Assembly (NCBI RefSeq): GCF_021379005.1
Contig: NZ_CP075171.1
Location: 1,302,001-1,366,000, forward strand
Direction: 5' to 3'
From: Leptodesmis sichuanensis A121
GTDB taxonomy: Bacteria > Cyanobacteriota > Cyanobacteriia > Leptolyngbyales > Leptolyngbyaceae
Length of the DNA stretch: 64,000 nucleotides
The notes under the pieces are model-generated. The model was not told the origin of the DNA. It did not search any database and was given only the letters and a program-made list of their open reading frames with translations. Shown in pieces: positions 54,756-62,620 of the stretch. The translations under genes were made by a program, and so were the position numbers. The stretch's first letter is position 1; every line of letters begins with the position of its first letter.

Positions 54756-55424
54756 TTAGAGATGAATCTGGCCGAGGATGGTACGGAGGCGATCGTAATC
54801 ATCCTTCAGATACAAGCTCAGGGTTCTGCCTGCCTGGACCAGCCATTCCCGATCGGCCTTTCGCAATTGATAGATCTCCCGAATGGTCGCGGCAACCAGG
54901 GCATCGACAGGTACACCGTTCATCTGTAACAGAGTCCGCAAAAAATCCAGCTTTTCTGTGAACTGAATCACTTCCGCTGGATCACACTCATAAACTGCCT
55001 GGTGCAGTTGTGGCGGACGAGGCGGCAGGTGTTGATAAAAGGAGGATTGATTCAACAGAGGAGCATCTGCGATCAGGCCATGAGGCTGGAATCCGACAAT
55101 CGCAGCTCGAAACTCTGTCTTCAACATGGCGAAAATCTGGGGTTGCTGCTCCCGTAATTCCTGCAGTGATAATCCCAACGCTCTGGCCCGGTGGACAGAA
55201 TCGATCGGGCTGGTGGAAGCGTAATACACCACGGCATAGACAAGATTACCTGCCTCTTCTTCCACTGCCTTCACCCAACTGCCAAAAGCTGGCATGACTG
55301 GAAATGTCAAATCATCTGGTTCCAAGCACTGTGCCAGAAATTCTGCTGTGGAAGTTTCAATGACTTCTGCGATATGGCTGGGATGCCGATTTCCAGCAGC
55401 AGGACGAGGCAAGGGAAGACGCAT
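54756..55424 (-). CDS. HAS-barrel domain protein of cyanobacteria
   Basis: 222 residues. The N-terminal part (GNRHPSHIAEVIETSTAEFL, SWVKAVEEEAGNLVYAVVYY) resembles the beta-barrel that precedes the ATPase in HerA proteins, here without any ATPase. The C-terminal 90 residues are helical. The family is conserved in cyanobacteria but uncharacterised. There is no signal peptide. It lies between ndhS and uvrC on the same strand. Confidence 0.65.
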   Translation of the reverse strand: MRLPLPRPAAGNRHPSHIAEVIETSTAEFLAQCLEPDDLTFPVMPAFGSWVKAVEEEAGNLVYAVVYYASTSPIDSVHRARALGLSLQELREQQPQIFAMLKTEFRAAIVGFQPHGLIADAPLLNQSSFYQHLPPRPPQLHQAVYECDPAEVIQFTEKLDFLRTLLQMNGVPVDALVAATIREIYQLRKADREWLVQAGRTLSLYLKDDYDRLRTILGQIHL

Positions 55425-55472
55425 AGAAGTTATGAGTTCTCAGTTTTAAGTTTTGAGTTGCTTTCAGTTGAA

Positions 55473-55670
55473 CTATTTGCCTTTTTTCTTGCCAGCAGAT
55501 GTGTCAACTTCTTGCAGTTCTGCAAGGCGGAAGGTAACTAACTTGTCCCAGTTTCCGCCTTCAAATAATACGGCAACCTTGCCATCCGAAATGCGTTGCA
55601 CCAACCCTTGAAACTGGTAGTAGGTATCCTGGGGATTGATGACTTTAACGGCTGAACCTGGCAGAATCAT
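55473..55670 (-). CDS. ndhS: NAD(P)H-quinone oxidoreductase subunit S
   Basis: 65 residues. The SH3-like fold protein (DUF3252) that forms the ferredoxin-docking site of the photosynthetic NDH-1 complex, used in cyclic electron flow at the thylakoid. [20 protein letters not shown] and [20 protein letters not shown] are highly conserved. It is followed by a Lys-rich tail. The call rests on the strong whole-length family pattern. Confidence 0.87.
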   Translation of the reverse strand: MILPGSAVKVINPQDTYYQFQGLVQRISDGKVAVLFEGGNWDKLVTFRLAELQEVDTSAGKKKGK

Positions 55671-55804
55671 AGTGTCTTATCGTTGGGTGTCCACTTAAGC
55701 GATTATACGGGTAGAGGGGGAGCCTCCGGTCATTGGTCATTTAAGGGCAGGGAATAGACCAGAAGTAATGATTTTGCGGTGTAGAAACCGGGTTTCTGGC
55801 CATG

Positions 55805-57064
55805 CTAGAACTTGAGGCGCTGGCGGAAGTTGGCGACGGATTCAACAATCCCGATCGCCAAAAAGTTCATCAACAGGGCCGACTTACCGTAACTGAGCCA
55901 GGGTAAAGGGATGCCAGTGACAGGAGAAAGACCGATTGTCATGCCGATGTTAACGCTCACCTGAAATACGATCATGGAGAATACGCCGATCGCCAGCAGG
56001 GAACCAAAGTTATCTTTCGCATTTTGAGCAATAATCACCAGTCGCAAACAGATCAGCCAGAAAGCGACTAAAACGAGTATACAGCCCACAAATCCTAATT
56101 CTTCGCCAATCGCTGCAAAGATAAAGTCGGTGTGCTGTTCCGGGATGAAGTTAAGTTGGGTCTGCGTGCCCTGATGGAGGCCCCGACCCCACAGTTGTCC
56201 GGCCCCGATCGCGATCCTGGACTGGATCAGGTGATATCCGCCTCCCAGGGGATCCTGGTCGGGGTTGAGAAAGATAATCAGTCGTTTCTTCTGATAATCC
56301 TTCAGCACTTCCCAAAGAACGTGACCTAATCCACCCGACACCAGATTGATCACCACCGTCGCTAATGTACCCAGACGATACCAGGGCAGGGATCGCCAGG
56401 CCACAACACCCACGATCGCAATCCAGATAAACCAGACTGGCAGAAAGGCATTAAACAGAATCGCCGAAATAAAAGGGGACAGGAGGAGCAGTAACCAACC
56501 GGGATTGGCGTTCCCCCAGTAGAGCATCCCCATTGTGATCGCACCAAACACCAGAGAGGTGCCCAAATTCGGTTCCAGAAACACCAGCGTCCACGGAACG
56601 GCCACTACGGCCATCACGCGCAGGGCCGATGGAATGGTAGAAGCTGGTCGATCGCTGAGCAGAGCCGCGATCGTGATAATCGCTCCTAATTTGGCAAATT
56701 CAGAGGGCTGTAAGTTGAACCCCAGGATCGTGATCCAGCGTTGTGCTCCTAATCCTTCCGTACCAAAAAACTTCACGGCCAGCAGCAGCACAATGGTGGC
56801 ACCGTAAATAATCCAGTGCCATTGCAGCAGCCGTTCGTAGCGCCAGCGAGCGATCGCCAGCGCGATCGCCAGCCCAATTCCCCCCGTAAGCAGATGTTGG
56901 AATGACCAGTTGGCTCCTTCCTGGTTGATTTCCACGCTATGAATCATGGTTGCCCCTAGAATCGTCAAGCCAACGGGCAGGACAAAGAGCCACCAGTCTA
57001 CGCTCTGCCAGCTTTGCAGCAGGAACTTCCAGCGGATCTGGGGAATAAGGGATTTTTGCAGCAT
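55805..57064 (-). CDS. rodA: Rod shape-determining protein RodA (SEDS glycosyltransferase)
   Basis: 419 residues with about ten membrane helices. SEDS proteins polymerise lipid II together with a class B PBP; RodA acts in side-wall growth. QSRIAIGAGQLWGRGLHQGT and NFIPEQHTDFIFAAIGEELGFVG are RodA-type signatures, including the catalytic Glu/Asp region. WLSYGKSALLMNFLAIGIVESV closes it (the usual PFVSYGGSS appears as WLSYGKSA). It probably shares a transcript with mrp upstream. Confidence 0.92.
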   Translation of the reverse strand: MLQKSLIPQIRWKFLLQSWQSVDWWLFVLPVGLTILGATMIHSVEINQEGANWSFQHLLTGGIGLAIALAIARWRYERLLQWHWIIYGATIVLLLAVKFFGTEGLGAQRWITILGFNLQPSEFAKLGAIITIAALLSDRPASTIPSALRVMAVVAVPWTLVFLEPNLGTSLVFGAITMGMLYWGNANPGWLLLLLSPFISAILFNAFLPVWFIWIAIVGVVAWRSLPWYRLGTLATVVINLVSGGLGHVLWEVLKDYQKKRLIIFLNPDQDPLGGGYHLIQSRIAIGAGQLWGRGLHQGTQTQLNFIPEQHTDFIFAAIGEELGFVGCILVLVAFWLICLRLVIIAQNAKDNFGSLLAIGVFSMIVFQVSVNIGMTIGLSPVTGIPLPWLSYGKSALLMNFLAIGIVESVANFRQRLKF

Positions 57065-57099
57065 GGGAAAGAAGGAGCCGAAACCAGAATTAATTGTTT

Positions 57100-57128
57100 G
57101 TAGAGACGTTCCGCCGGAGCGTCTCTAC
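57100..57128. repeat. GTAGAGACG hairpin repeat, copy 3
   Basis: GTAGAGACGTTCC and GGAGCGTCTCTAC pair in a 13-bp stem with one mismatch around GCC. It touches the last base of the mrp stop codon (57128-57130), between mrp and rodA. Confidence 0.7.
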
Positions 57129-58198
57129 TATGTTAGGGCAGCAACGGAAACCCTGGCAGCGATTTGCTGAGCGATCGCCACCAGCGCCTTAGCTGAAGCG
57201 GAATCGGGATCGGAGAGGACGATCGGTAAGCCGCGATCGCCCCCTTCTCGTAAAGGAATTTCCAGTGGCACACAACCCAACAACGGCACCTGCAGTTCCC
57301 GGGCAGTTTTTTCGCCCCCTGCTGAGCCGAAAATGTCGTACTGCTTCTCCGGCATATCCGGTGGAATGAAGTAACTCATATTTTCCACAATGCCCAACAC
57401 TGGAACGCCCAATTGCTGGAACATCTTCAACCCGCGACGGGCATCTAATAATGCCACATTCTGGGGAGTGGTCACAATTACGGCTCCCGCCATGGGCACG
57501 GCTTGAGCCATTGTCAGTTGAGCATCCCCCGTCCCAGGCGGCATATCCACAATCAGATAATCCAGGTCGCCCCATTGCACCTGATAAAGGAACTGCCGAA
57601 TTACCCCATTCAACATTGGGCCACGCCAGATCACGGGTTGATCTTTGTCAATTAAAAATCCCATGGAAACCAGCTTCACGCCGTGATTGAAGGCTGGTTC
57701 CAGAATCTCTCCCTGGGCACCCTGCTGTACCATGACACTGGCTCCTTCCAGACCTAACATGGTGGGCGCGTTGGGGCCATAGATGTCGGCATCGATCAGT
57801 CCCACTTTGGCTCCGGATTGAGCCAGGGCTACGGCCACATTCACGGCGACGGTACTTTTGCCAACTCCCCCTTTACCACTGGAAACGGCCAGAATATTTT
57901 TTACACCAGCAATTCCCTGGCGATCGGGCAATGATTTTTGCTGTGGAGTTTCAGCCGTGACTTCCACCTCCACCTCGGTCACTCCTGGCAAGGTTTTAAT
58001 CGCTCGTTCACAATCTTCCACAATAAACTGACGCAAGGGGCAGGCTGGAGTCGTCAGGACAAGCGTAAAACTGACTTTCCCGTCCGCGATCGCCACATTG
58101 CGGATCATATTTAATTCCACCAAACTTTTGCGAAGTTCAGGATCCTGGACGGGCTTGAGGACTTCGAGGACAGAACTGGTACTGAGAGTATCAAGCAT
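57128..58198 (-). CDS. Mrp/NBP35-type P-loop ATPase (iron-sulfur carrier)
   Basis: 356 residues. An MIP18/DUF59 domain (1-85) precedes the P-loop ATPase with SSGKGGVGKSTVAVNVA (about 106-122) and DADIYGPNAPTMLGLEG. The CxxC that bridges the cluster in ApbC is absent: ENMSYFIPPDMPEKQYDIFG stands in its place, as in the HCF101-like group. It probably carries or assembles [4Fe-4S] clusters, for example for photosystem I. The stop lies in a repeat hairpin. Confidence 0.9.
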   Translation of the reverse strand: MLDTLSTSSVLEVLKPVQDPELRKSLVELNMIRNVAIADGKVSFTLVLTTPACPLRQFIVEDCERAIKTLPGVTEVEVEVTAETPQQKSLPDRQGIAGVKNILAVSSGKGGVGKSTVAVNVAVALAQSGAKVGLIDADIYGPNAPTMLGLEGASVMVQQGAQGEILEPAFNHGVKLVSMGFLIDKDQPVIWRGPMLNGVIRQFLYQVQWGDLDYLIVDMPPGTGDAQLTMAQAVPMAGAVIVTTPQNVALLDARRGLKMFQQLGVPVLGIVENMSYFIPPDMPEKQYDIFGSAGGEKTARELQVPLLGCVPLEIPLREGGDRGLPIVLSDPDSASAKALVAIAQQIAARVSVAALT

Positions 58199-58247
58199 GT
58201 TTCCACTCTGGATTAGGCATATTGATTTTAAAGCCTGCTGACACCCC

Positions 58248-58778
58248 TTAGAAATCCCAACAACTACGTTTTACGGGTTTCATTGAACTTCCAGATACAG
58301 CCTGACGAGCAGCTTGCTCAGCACACTGCACCAGTTGTGAAGCGACCCGTGCGGCACAGGGACGGATGAGTGACCAGAACAAAGGAGACAACCAGCCGCG
58401 CAAGGTTACAGAATAAGACACACAGGCTCCACATACGGTCGATTGCACTTGATACGTGACCTGTTCTTCTAAACCGGGCATGACCAGGATGCGAACACTC
58501 AATAACTCTTTGGGACGGACGCGCTCAACAAAAATCCGTACTGGAATCGGAATCAGACGGGTGAAGGCTTGATAGATCAGTCCCGGTTTAACAACCAATC
58601 CATTTGGGACATTAGTACTGGAAAGAATGGGGTGCCAGGATACATCCGTTAAATCTGTGATCGTCCTCCACAGATCGTCCACCGATGCCGTACTGATGAC
58701 CTCATAAGTTCTGACTAAAGAGCTTTGAGCAGGGCTTTCCGAACGATTGAATTTGGGTGCCCCTTTAAACGGTGCCAT
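58248..58778 (-). CDS. SRPBCC (START/Bet v1-like) family protein
   Basis: 176 residues. Polyketide-cyclase/SRPBCC fold, with an opening RTYEVISTASVDDLWRTITD and DVSWHPILSSTNVP, then an amphipathic C-terminal helix (about 135-160). The fold makes a hydrophobic pocket for lipids or other ligands. No enzyme motif. It precedes mrp on the same strand by about 50 bp. Confidence 0.75.
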   Translation of the reverse strand: MAPFKGAPKFNRSESPAQSSLVRTYEVISTASVDDLWRTITDLTDVSWHPILSSTNVPNGLVVKPGLIYQAFTRLIPIPVRIFVERVRPKELLSVRILVMPGLEEQVTYQVQSTVCGACVSYSVTLRGWLSPLFWSLIRPCAARVASQLVQCAEQAARQAVSGSSMKPVKRSCWDF

Positions 58779-59151
58779 AGGCTCACCTCGCCAAGTCAGA
58801 AGGGAAATTTCTATTTTATGCAGACATGGAACTCACAACATCGTCTCACAGAGTAGTTTTACGATCGCAAATCAACCAAGTCCAGCTAGAGAACGGTCAT
58901 TTTCCGATGGGTGACAGTTTTGCGGTGTTTTTAAGGGATCATTGGCCGAATGCCAGGCTCCTAAGCAGGGCGATCGCGACTTTTCAAAGATCCTCTAAAC
59001 ATTTCTTCAACTATTGCGGCGACTAACTATGTGAGATTGGTAAAGTCAGGTATGCATAATCCTCTATTTTTCGTTAGTCTCAGAGGCTGCTACCTGCAAT
59101 TCACTTGCTCCGTGCAGATGGCTAATTGATTTTTCACAGGATCTGTTTAGT
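58779..59151. other. Divergent gap upstream of hemF
   Basis: About 370 bases between the SRPBCC and hemF genes with one half-copy of the palindrome family (58874-58908). A 66-codon frame at 58826-59026 runs through that repeat and is not accepted as a gene. Confidence 0.45.
58874..58908 (-). repeat. AAACC/GGTTT palindromic repeat, half copy
   Basis: AACCAAGTCCAGCTAGAGAA then CGGTCATTTTCCGAT matches the right half of the intact copies, in reverse orientation. Confidence 0.65.
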
Positions 59152-60192
59152 ATGACAGCGTTTTCCACTTCTGAACCAGCGACTTCCAGCAATACCCTTC
59201 CACCCAGCGATTCACGCGATCGAGTGAGCCAGTTTTTGCGTGACCTGCAGGATCAAATTTGCCAGGGGTTAGAACAACTTGATGGAGTCAGTAAATTCCG
59301 GGAAGACAGTTGGGAACGGGAGGAAGGCGGTGGCGGACGATCGCGGGTGATCCGGGATGGCGGTGTATTTGAGCAGGGCGGGGTAAACTTTTCCGAAGTT
59401 TGGGGGAAAGACCTGCCCCCCTCGATTCTGGTGCAGCGTCCGGAAGCGGCAGGACACGGGTTTTATGCAACTGGAACCTCGATGGTGTTGCATCCCCGCA
59501 ATCCTTACATTCCCACCGTTCACCTTAACTATCGCTACTTTGAAGCTGGCCCGGTCTGGTGGTTTGGCGGTGGAATTGACCTGACTCCCTACTACCCTTT
59601 TCGCGAAGATGTGATTCACTTCCACCAGACGCTCAAACAAGTCTGCGATGCCCATCATCCCTACTATTACAAGGCGTTCAAGCTCTGGTGTGACGAATAC
59701 TTCTACCTCAAACACCGTCAAGAAACCCGTGGAGTCGGTGGCCTGTTCTTTGACTACCAGGACAGCCAGGGTAATTTGTATCCCGTTGCCTATCCCAATT
59801 CACAAAGCGAGACTCCAGCGGCTCAGTACAGTAAAGCCGTTGGGCCTGTGGAGGGTCGCACCTGGGAAGATTTATTTGCTTTTGTGAAAGATTGTGGTAG
59901 CGCGTTCTTACCTGCCTACGTCCCGATTGCCGAACGCCGAAAAGATACCGAGTATGGCGATCGAGAACGGAACTTCCAACTCTATCGGCGAGGACGGTAT
60001 GTAGAGTTCAATCTGGTCTATGACCGAGGTACGATTTTTGGCTTGCAAACCAACGGACGTACCGAATCCATCCTGATGTCTCTGCCTCCCCTGGTGCGCT
60101 GGGAATATGGCTATGAACCTGAGAGCGGTACGCCAGAGGCTGAATTGTATACAACTTACTTGAAGCCACAAAATTGGTTGAACTTGCCCTAA
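59152..60192 (+). CDS. hemF: Oxygen-dependent coproporphyrinogen III oxidase
   Basis: 346 residues. Oxidatively decarboxylates coproporphyrinogen III to protoporphyrinogen IX with O2, serving haem, chlorophyll and bilins. [27 protein letters not shown] and [20 protein letters not shown] are the family hallmarks. The first 25 residues are a Ser/Thr-rich extension. A long hairpin behind the stop (60222-60275) looks like its terminator. Confidence 0.96.
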   Translation: MTAFSTSEPATSSNTLPPSDSRDRVSQFLRDLQDQICQGLEQLDGVSKFREDSWEREEGGGGRSRVIRDGGVFEQGGVNFSEVWGKDLPPSILVQRPEAAGHGFYATGTSMVLHPRNPYIPTVHLNYRYFEAGPVWWFGGGIDLTPYYPFREDVIHFHQTLKQVCDAHHPYYYKAFKLWCDEYFYLKHRQETRGVGGLFFDYQDSQGNLYPVAYPNSQSETPAAQYSKAVGPVEGRTWEDLFAFVKDCGSAFLPAYVPIAERRKDTEYGDRERNFQLYRRGRYVEFNLVYDRGTIFGLQTNGRTESILMSLPPLVRWEYGYEPESGTPEAELYTTYLKPQNWLNLP

Positions 60193-60563
60193 CCATTGGG
60201 GTGAGAATCCATCAACCTTTCGCAGAGGGCAGGGGGTAGAAGGCAGGAATACAGCCTTTTCCCTCTGCCCTCTGCCTTTTGCCATGTTTTCAGTCGGGTT
60301 GGTATGAAGCGGAAATAAATCTCTAGAGATTTTGTTGGAATTTCTCAAATTTGTGTCGAAACTAAACTCAACTGTAGCCTGGAGCTTTCACAAGCAAGGC
60401 TTTTTCAACCACGATCGCTAGAACTTTGAACGGCTACTTCACGTACTGCTATCCCCATCCAGGTTGATAACAGTACTGAATTCGTTTGACTAAAGTTCAC
60501 AACCAATTTCATTTCGGTGTCATCCCAAGTGTGCTGGCGTTTAGGAGAGGGCAAGTAATTTCT
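60193..60563. other. Gap between hemF and the STAS gene
   Basis: About 370 bases with the hemF hairpin at the left. The right part is open in the STAS frame (from 60486) but is poor coding sequence. Nothing else recognised. Confidence 0.4.
60222..60275 (+). terminator. Terminator-like hairpin after hemF
   Basis: GCAGAGGGCAG (60222-60232) pairs exactly with CTGCCCTCTGC (60265-60275); inside, AGAAGGC and GCCTTTT pair in part. CTTTTG follows the stem. Confidence 0.5.
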
Positions 60564-60944
60564 ATGGAACAGAAATCAATTCACATGGAGCAGAAAACTC
60601 ATACAGTCCAGGATGGGGCTTCTGTCATTGTCTTAACTCCGACTGGACGTTTAGATATCACCACAGCATGGCAGTTCCGGCTCAAACTGCAAGAATGTAT
60701 CTCCAAGCATAGCCGCCATGTAGTGGTTAACCTGGGGCAAGTCAACTTTATTGATAGCTCTGGGCTGACTTCTTTAGTGGCCGGAATGCGAGATGCAGAT
60801 AAGGTGAGAGGTAGCTTCCGGATTTGCAACGTTCATCCAGAGGCCCGCTTAGTCTTTGAAGTGACCATGATGGATTCCGTGTTTGAAATTTTTGATACGG
60901 AAGACGAAGCGTTAGAAGGTGTTCCACGGGGAATTGCCAGTTAA
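60564..60944 (+). CDS. STAS domain anti-sigma factor antagonist
   Basis: 126 residues from the ATG at 60564. STAS domain with VIVLTPTGRLDITTAWQFR and the phosphorylation-site helix FIDSSGLTSLVAGMR (D-S-S-G). Such proteins bind serine-kinase anti-sigma factors and are switched by phosphorylation of that serine. GGAGAGGG lies 15 bases upstream, rather far; a second ATG seven codons on is possible. The reading frame to 60486 adds 26 residues not seen in the family. No partner kinase is adjacent. Confidence 0.85.
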   Translation: MEQKSIHMEQKTHTVQDGASVIVLTPTGRLDITTAWQFRLKLQECISKHSRHVVVNLGQVNFIDSSGLTSLVAGMRDADKVRGSFRICNVHPEARLVFEVTMMDSVFEIFDTEDEALEGVPRGIAS

Positions 60945-60973
60945 GACCGGGAATTGTTAGGGGTGAGTTTGCA

Positions 60974-61005
60974 TGAGTTCAGATGAATTCATGATTCAGA
61001 ACTCA
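60974..61005 (+). terminator. Hairpin at the STAS/CpcT-like convergence
   Basis: TGAGTTC (60974-60980) pairs with GAACTCA (60999-61005), and inside TGAAT with ATTCA. AAATTATAGTTTT follows. It overlaps the 3' end of the CpcT-like gene and could end the STAS transcript. Confidence 0.4.
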
Positions 61006-61622
61006 AAATTATAGTTTTCCCGTTTGGTATAGCGATAAGGCCCCAAAATGGCACCCCACAAAGCTTTTCCCGTTGCCAGATCGATGCCCTTATCGTAGCT
61101 GAGGAATTCAGTAGCACTGACCTCAAAGCCGAGAGATACATAGCGTGTCTCACCCTGATAGATAAAACTACACTGGGTATCAGGTAGGGACGAAGCAATA
61201 AAGCGGTAAGAACCTGTTGAGCCAGGACTATTTTCCACCTGATGCTGACTAATGACTTTGAGAATGCACCCTGGTAGCAGTTCAACTTGTTCCAGGGTGA
61301 TTGTTTTCAGTAGCTCTGGTTTTTGCCCTGCTCCAGCTACTGCTTCTGGATCCTTAAAACCGTAATATTGCACCTGAAGTGCTTCAGGATCAGTTGAGCT
61401 AACTTGTAATCGCAGTAATCGCTGACGGTAGGGGTGATCTAAATTTACAACGCTGGCCTGCTCTGCAAACAACGTCAGACTGTCAGCGGAGAATAGTGAG
61501 AGCGGACGATGCCAAAGCCGCAGATGGACAAACCAGGCAGGTTCTGCGATCGCCTGCTCTCGATTATCAAATTCACCTGCGAGGTAGTGAGCCAGCGTCC
61601 GTAAATCAGCAGAAATAGTCAT
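60996..61622 (-). CDS. CpcT/CpeT-family chromophore lyase, divergent paralogue
   Basis: 208 residues. The calycin-like CpcT fold is seen in LRTLAHYLAGEFDNREQAIA, NLDHPYRQRLLRLQV, LPGCILKVISQ and FLSYDKGIDLATGKALWGAI. It differs from the CpcT at 3817 throughout, lacks CMRPLP-type signatures and carries a short insertion near 120. It may act on another phycobiliprotein or site (CpeT-like), or have lost lyase activity. It is divergent from thf1, the starts 119 bp apart. Confidence 0.85.
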   Translation of the reverse strand: MTISADLRTLAHYLAGEFDNREQAIAEPAWFVHLRLWHRPLSLFSADSLTLFAEQASVVNLDHPYRQRLLRLQVSSTDPEALQVQYYGFKDPEAVAGAGQKPELLKTITLEQVELLPGCILKVISQHQVENSPGSTGSYRFIASSLPDTQCSFIYQGETRYVSLGFEVSATEFLSYDKGIDLATGKALWGAILGPYRYTKRENYNFEF

Positions 61623-61741
61623 CCGGTCATCAAGGGGTCAAACAGCTTCTCATCTCGAAGGCTCAAATCCTCCTCATTCTGATCCCTCGCAACGGTACAA
61701 AACTTGGCAAACTTACCGTCAAGCGCGAGAATGGAGGGAAG

Positions 61742-62497
61742 ATGAACCTTCCAAATTCTACTGTGAACAACGTCCGCACTGTTTCTGATACCAAGCGAGC
61801 CTTTTACACCCTCCACACTCGCCCCATTAACTCCATCTACCGTCGGGTGGTGGAGGAGTTAATGGTTGAGATGCACCTGCTCGCCGTGAATATGGATTAT
61901 CGCTACGATCCAATCTATGCGCTGGGTGTTGTCACCTCCTTTGAACGATTCATGCAGGGTTATCGCCCAGAGGCAGACAAGCCTTCCATCTTTGATGGGT
62001 TATGTAAAGCGCTGCAAGATGACCCCAACCTTTACCGTCAAGATGCAGAACAGATGCGGGCCTTTGCCAGCCAGAAATCTGCCAAGGACTTGGTGGCCTG
62101 GTTTGAACAGGCGGCTGCAACTCCTTATGGAGATGACTTGCAGGAGCGAATTAAGGCGATCGCCAATAACCCCAAGTTTAAATACAGCCGCTTATTTGCC
62201 ATTGGTCTATTTAGCTTGTTTGAACTGGCAGATCCATCCGCGATGAACAACGAGGCTCAGCGCGAGGAATTGCTGAAGCAGGTCTGTGCTGTATTGCACT
62301 TACCTCAAGACAAGGTACAAAAAGATCTGGAACTGTACCGCAGTAACCTGGAAAAGATGACCCAGGCTCAGGCAGTGATGAGCGACATCCTGCAAGCGGA
62401 GAAGAAAAAACGGGAGGAGCGATCGCAGGCCAATACCAGTACCGATCCTGCTGAATCTTCTGATACGCCCAAGGACGAAGCGGCTTCGGGTTCCTGA
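61742..62497 (+). CDS. thf1: Photosystem II biogenesis protein Thf1/Psb29
   Basis: 251 residues. Binds and stabilises thylakoid FtsH hexamers and so governs photosystem II repair; in plants also thylakoid formation. VSDTKRAFYTLHTRPINSIY and YRRVVEELMVEMHLLAVNMD are unmistakable. The C-terminal 45 residues are a charged coiled coil and a Ser/Thr/Asp tail. An ftsH gene is about 38 kb away. Confidence 0.95.
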   Translation: MNLPNSTVNNVRTVSDTKRAFYTLHTRPINSIYRRVVEELMVEMHLLAVNMDYRYDPIYALGVVTSFERFMQGYRPEADKPSIFDGLCKALQDDPNLYRQDAEQMRAFASQKSAKDLVAWFEQAAATPYGDDLQERIKAIANNPKFKYSRLFAIGLFSLFELADPSAMNNEAQREELLKQVCAVLHLPQDKVQKDLELYRSNLEKMTQAQAVMSDILQAEKKKREERSQANTSTDPAESSDTPKDEAASGS

Positions 62498-62620
62498 ATT
62501 AAGTTGTTCGGGTGGAAAAATCTGGAATTCCCTGATAGCCCTTTGAAGATCAGGTAGACATAAATTGCGCCGCTGCTGATGCATTCTGTTGGCATAGCGT
62601 TCTACCCGAAAAGGTTATCT

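Noticed and set aside
58826-59026. 66-codon plus-strand frame upstream of hemF
   Set aside because: It runs through a half-copy of the palindromic repeat and has no family resemblance or binding site.
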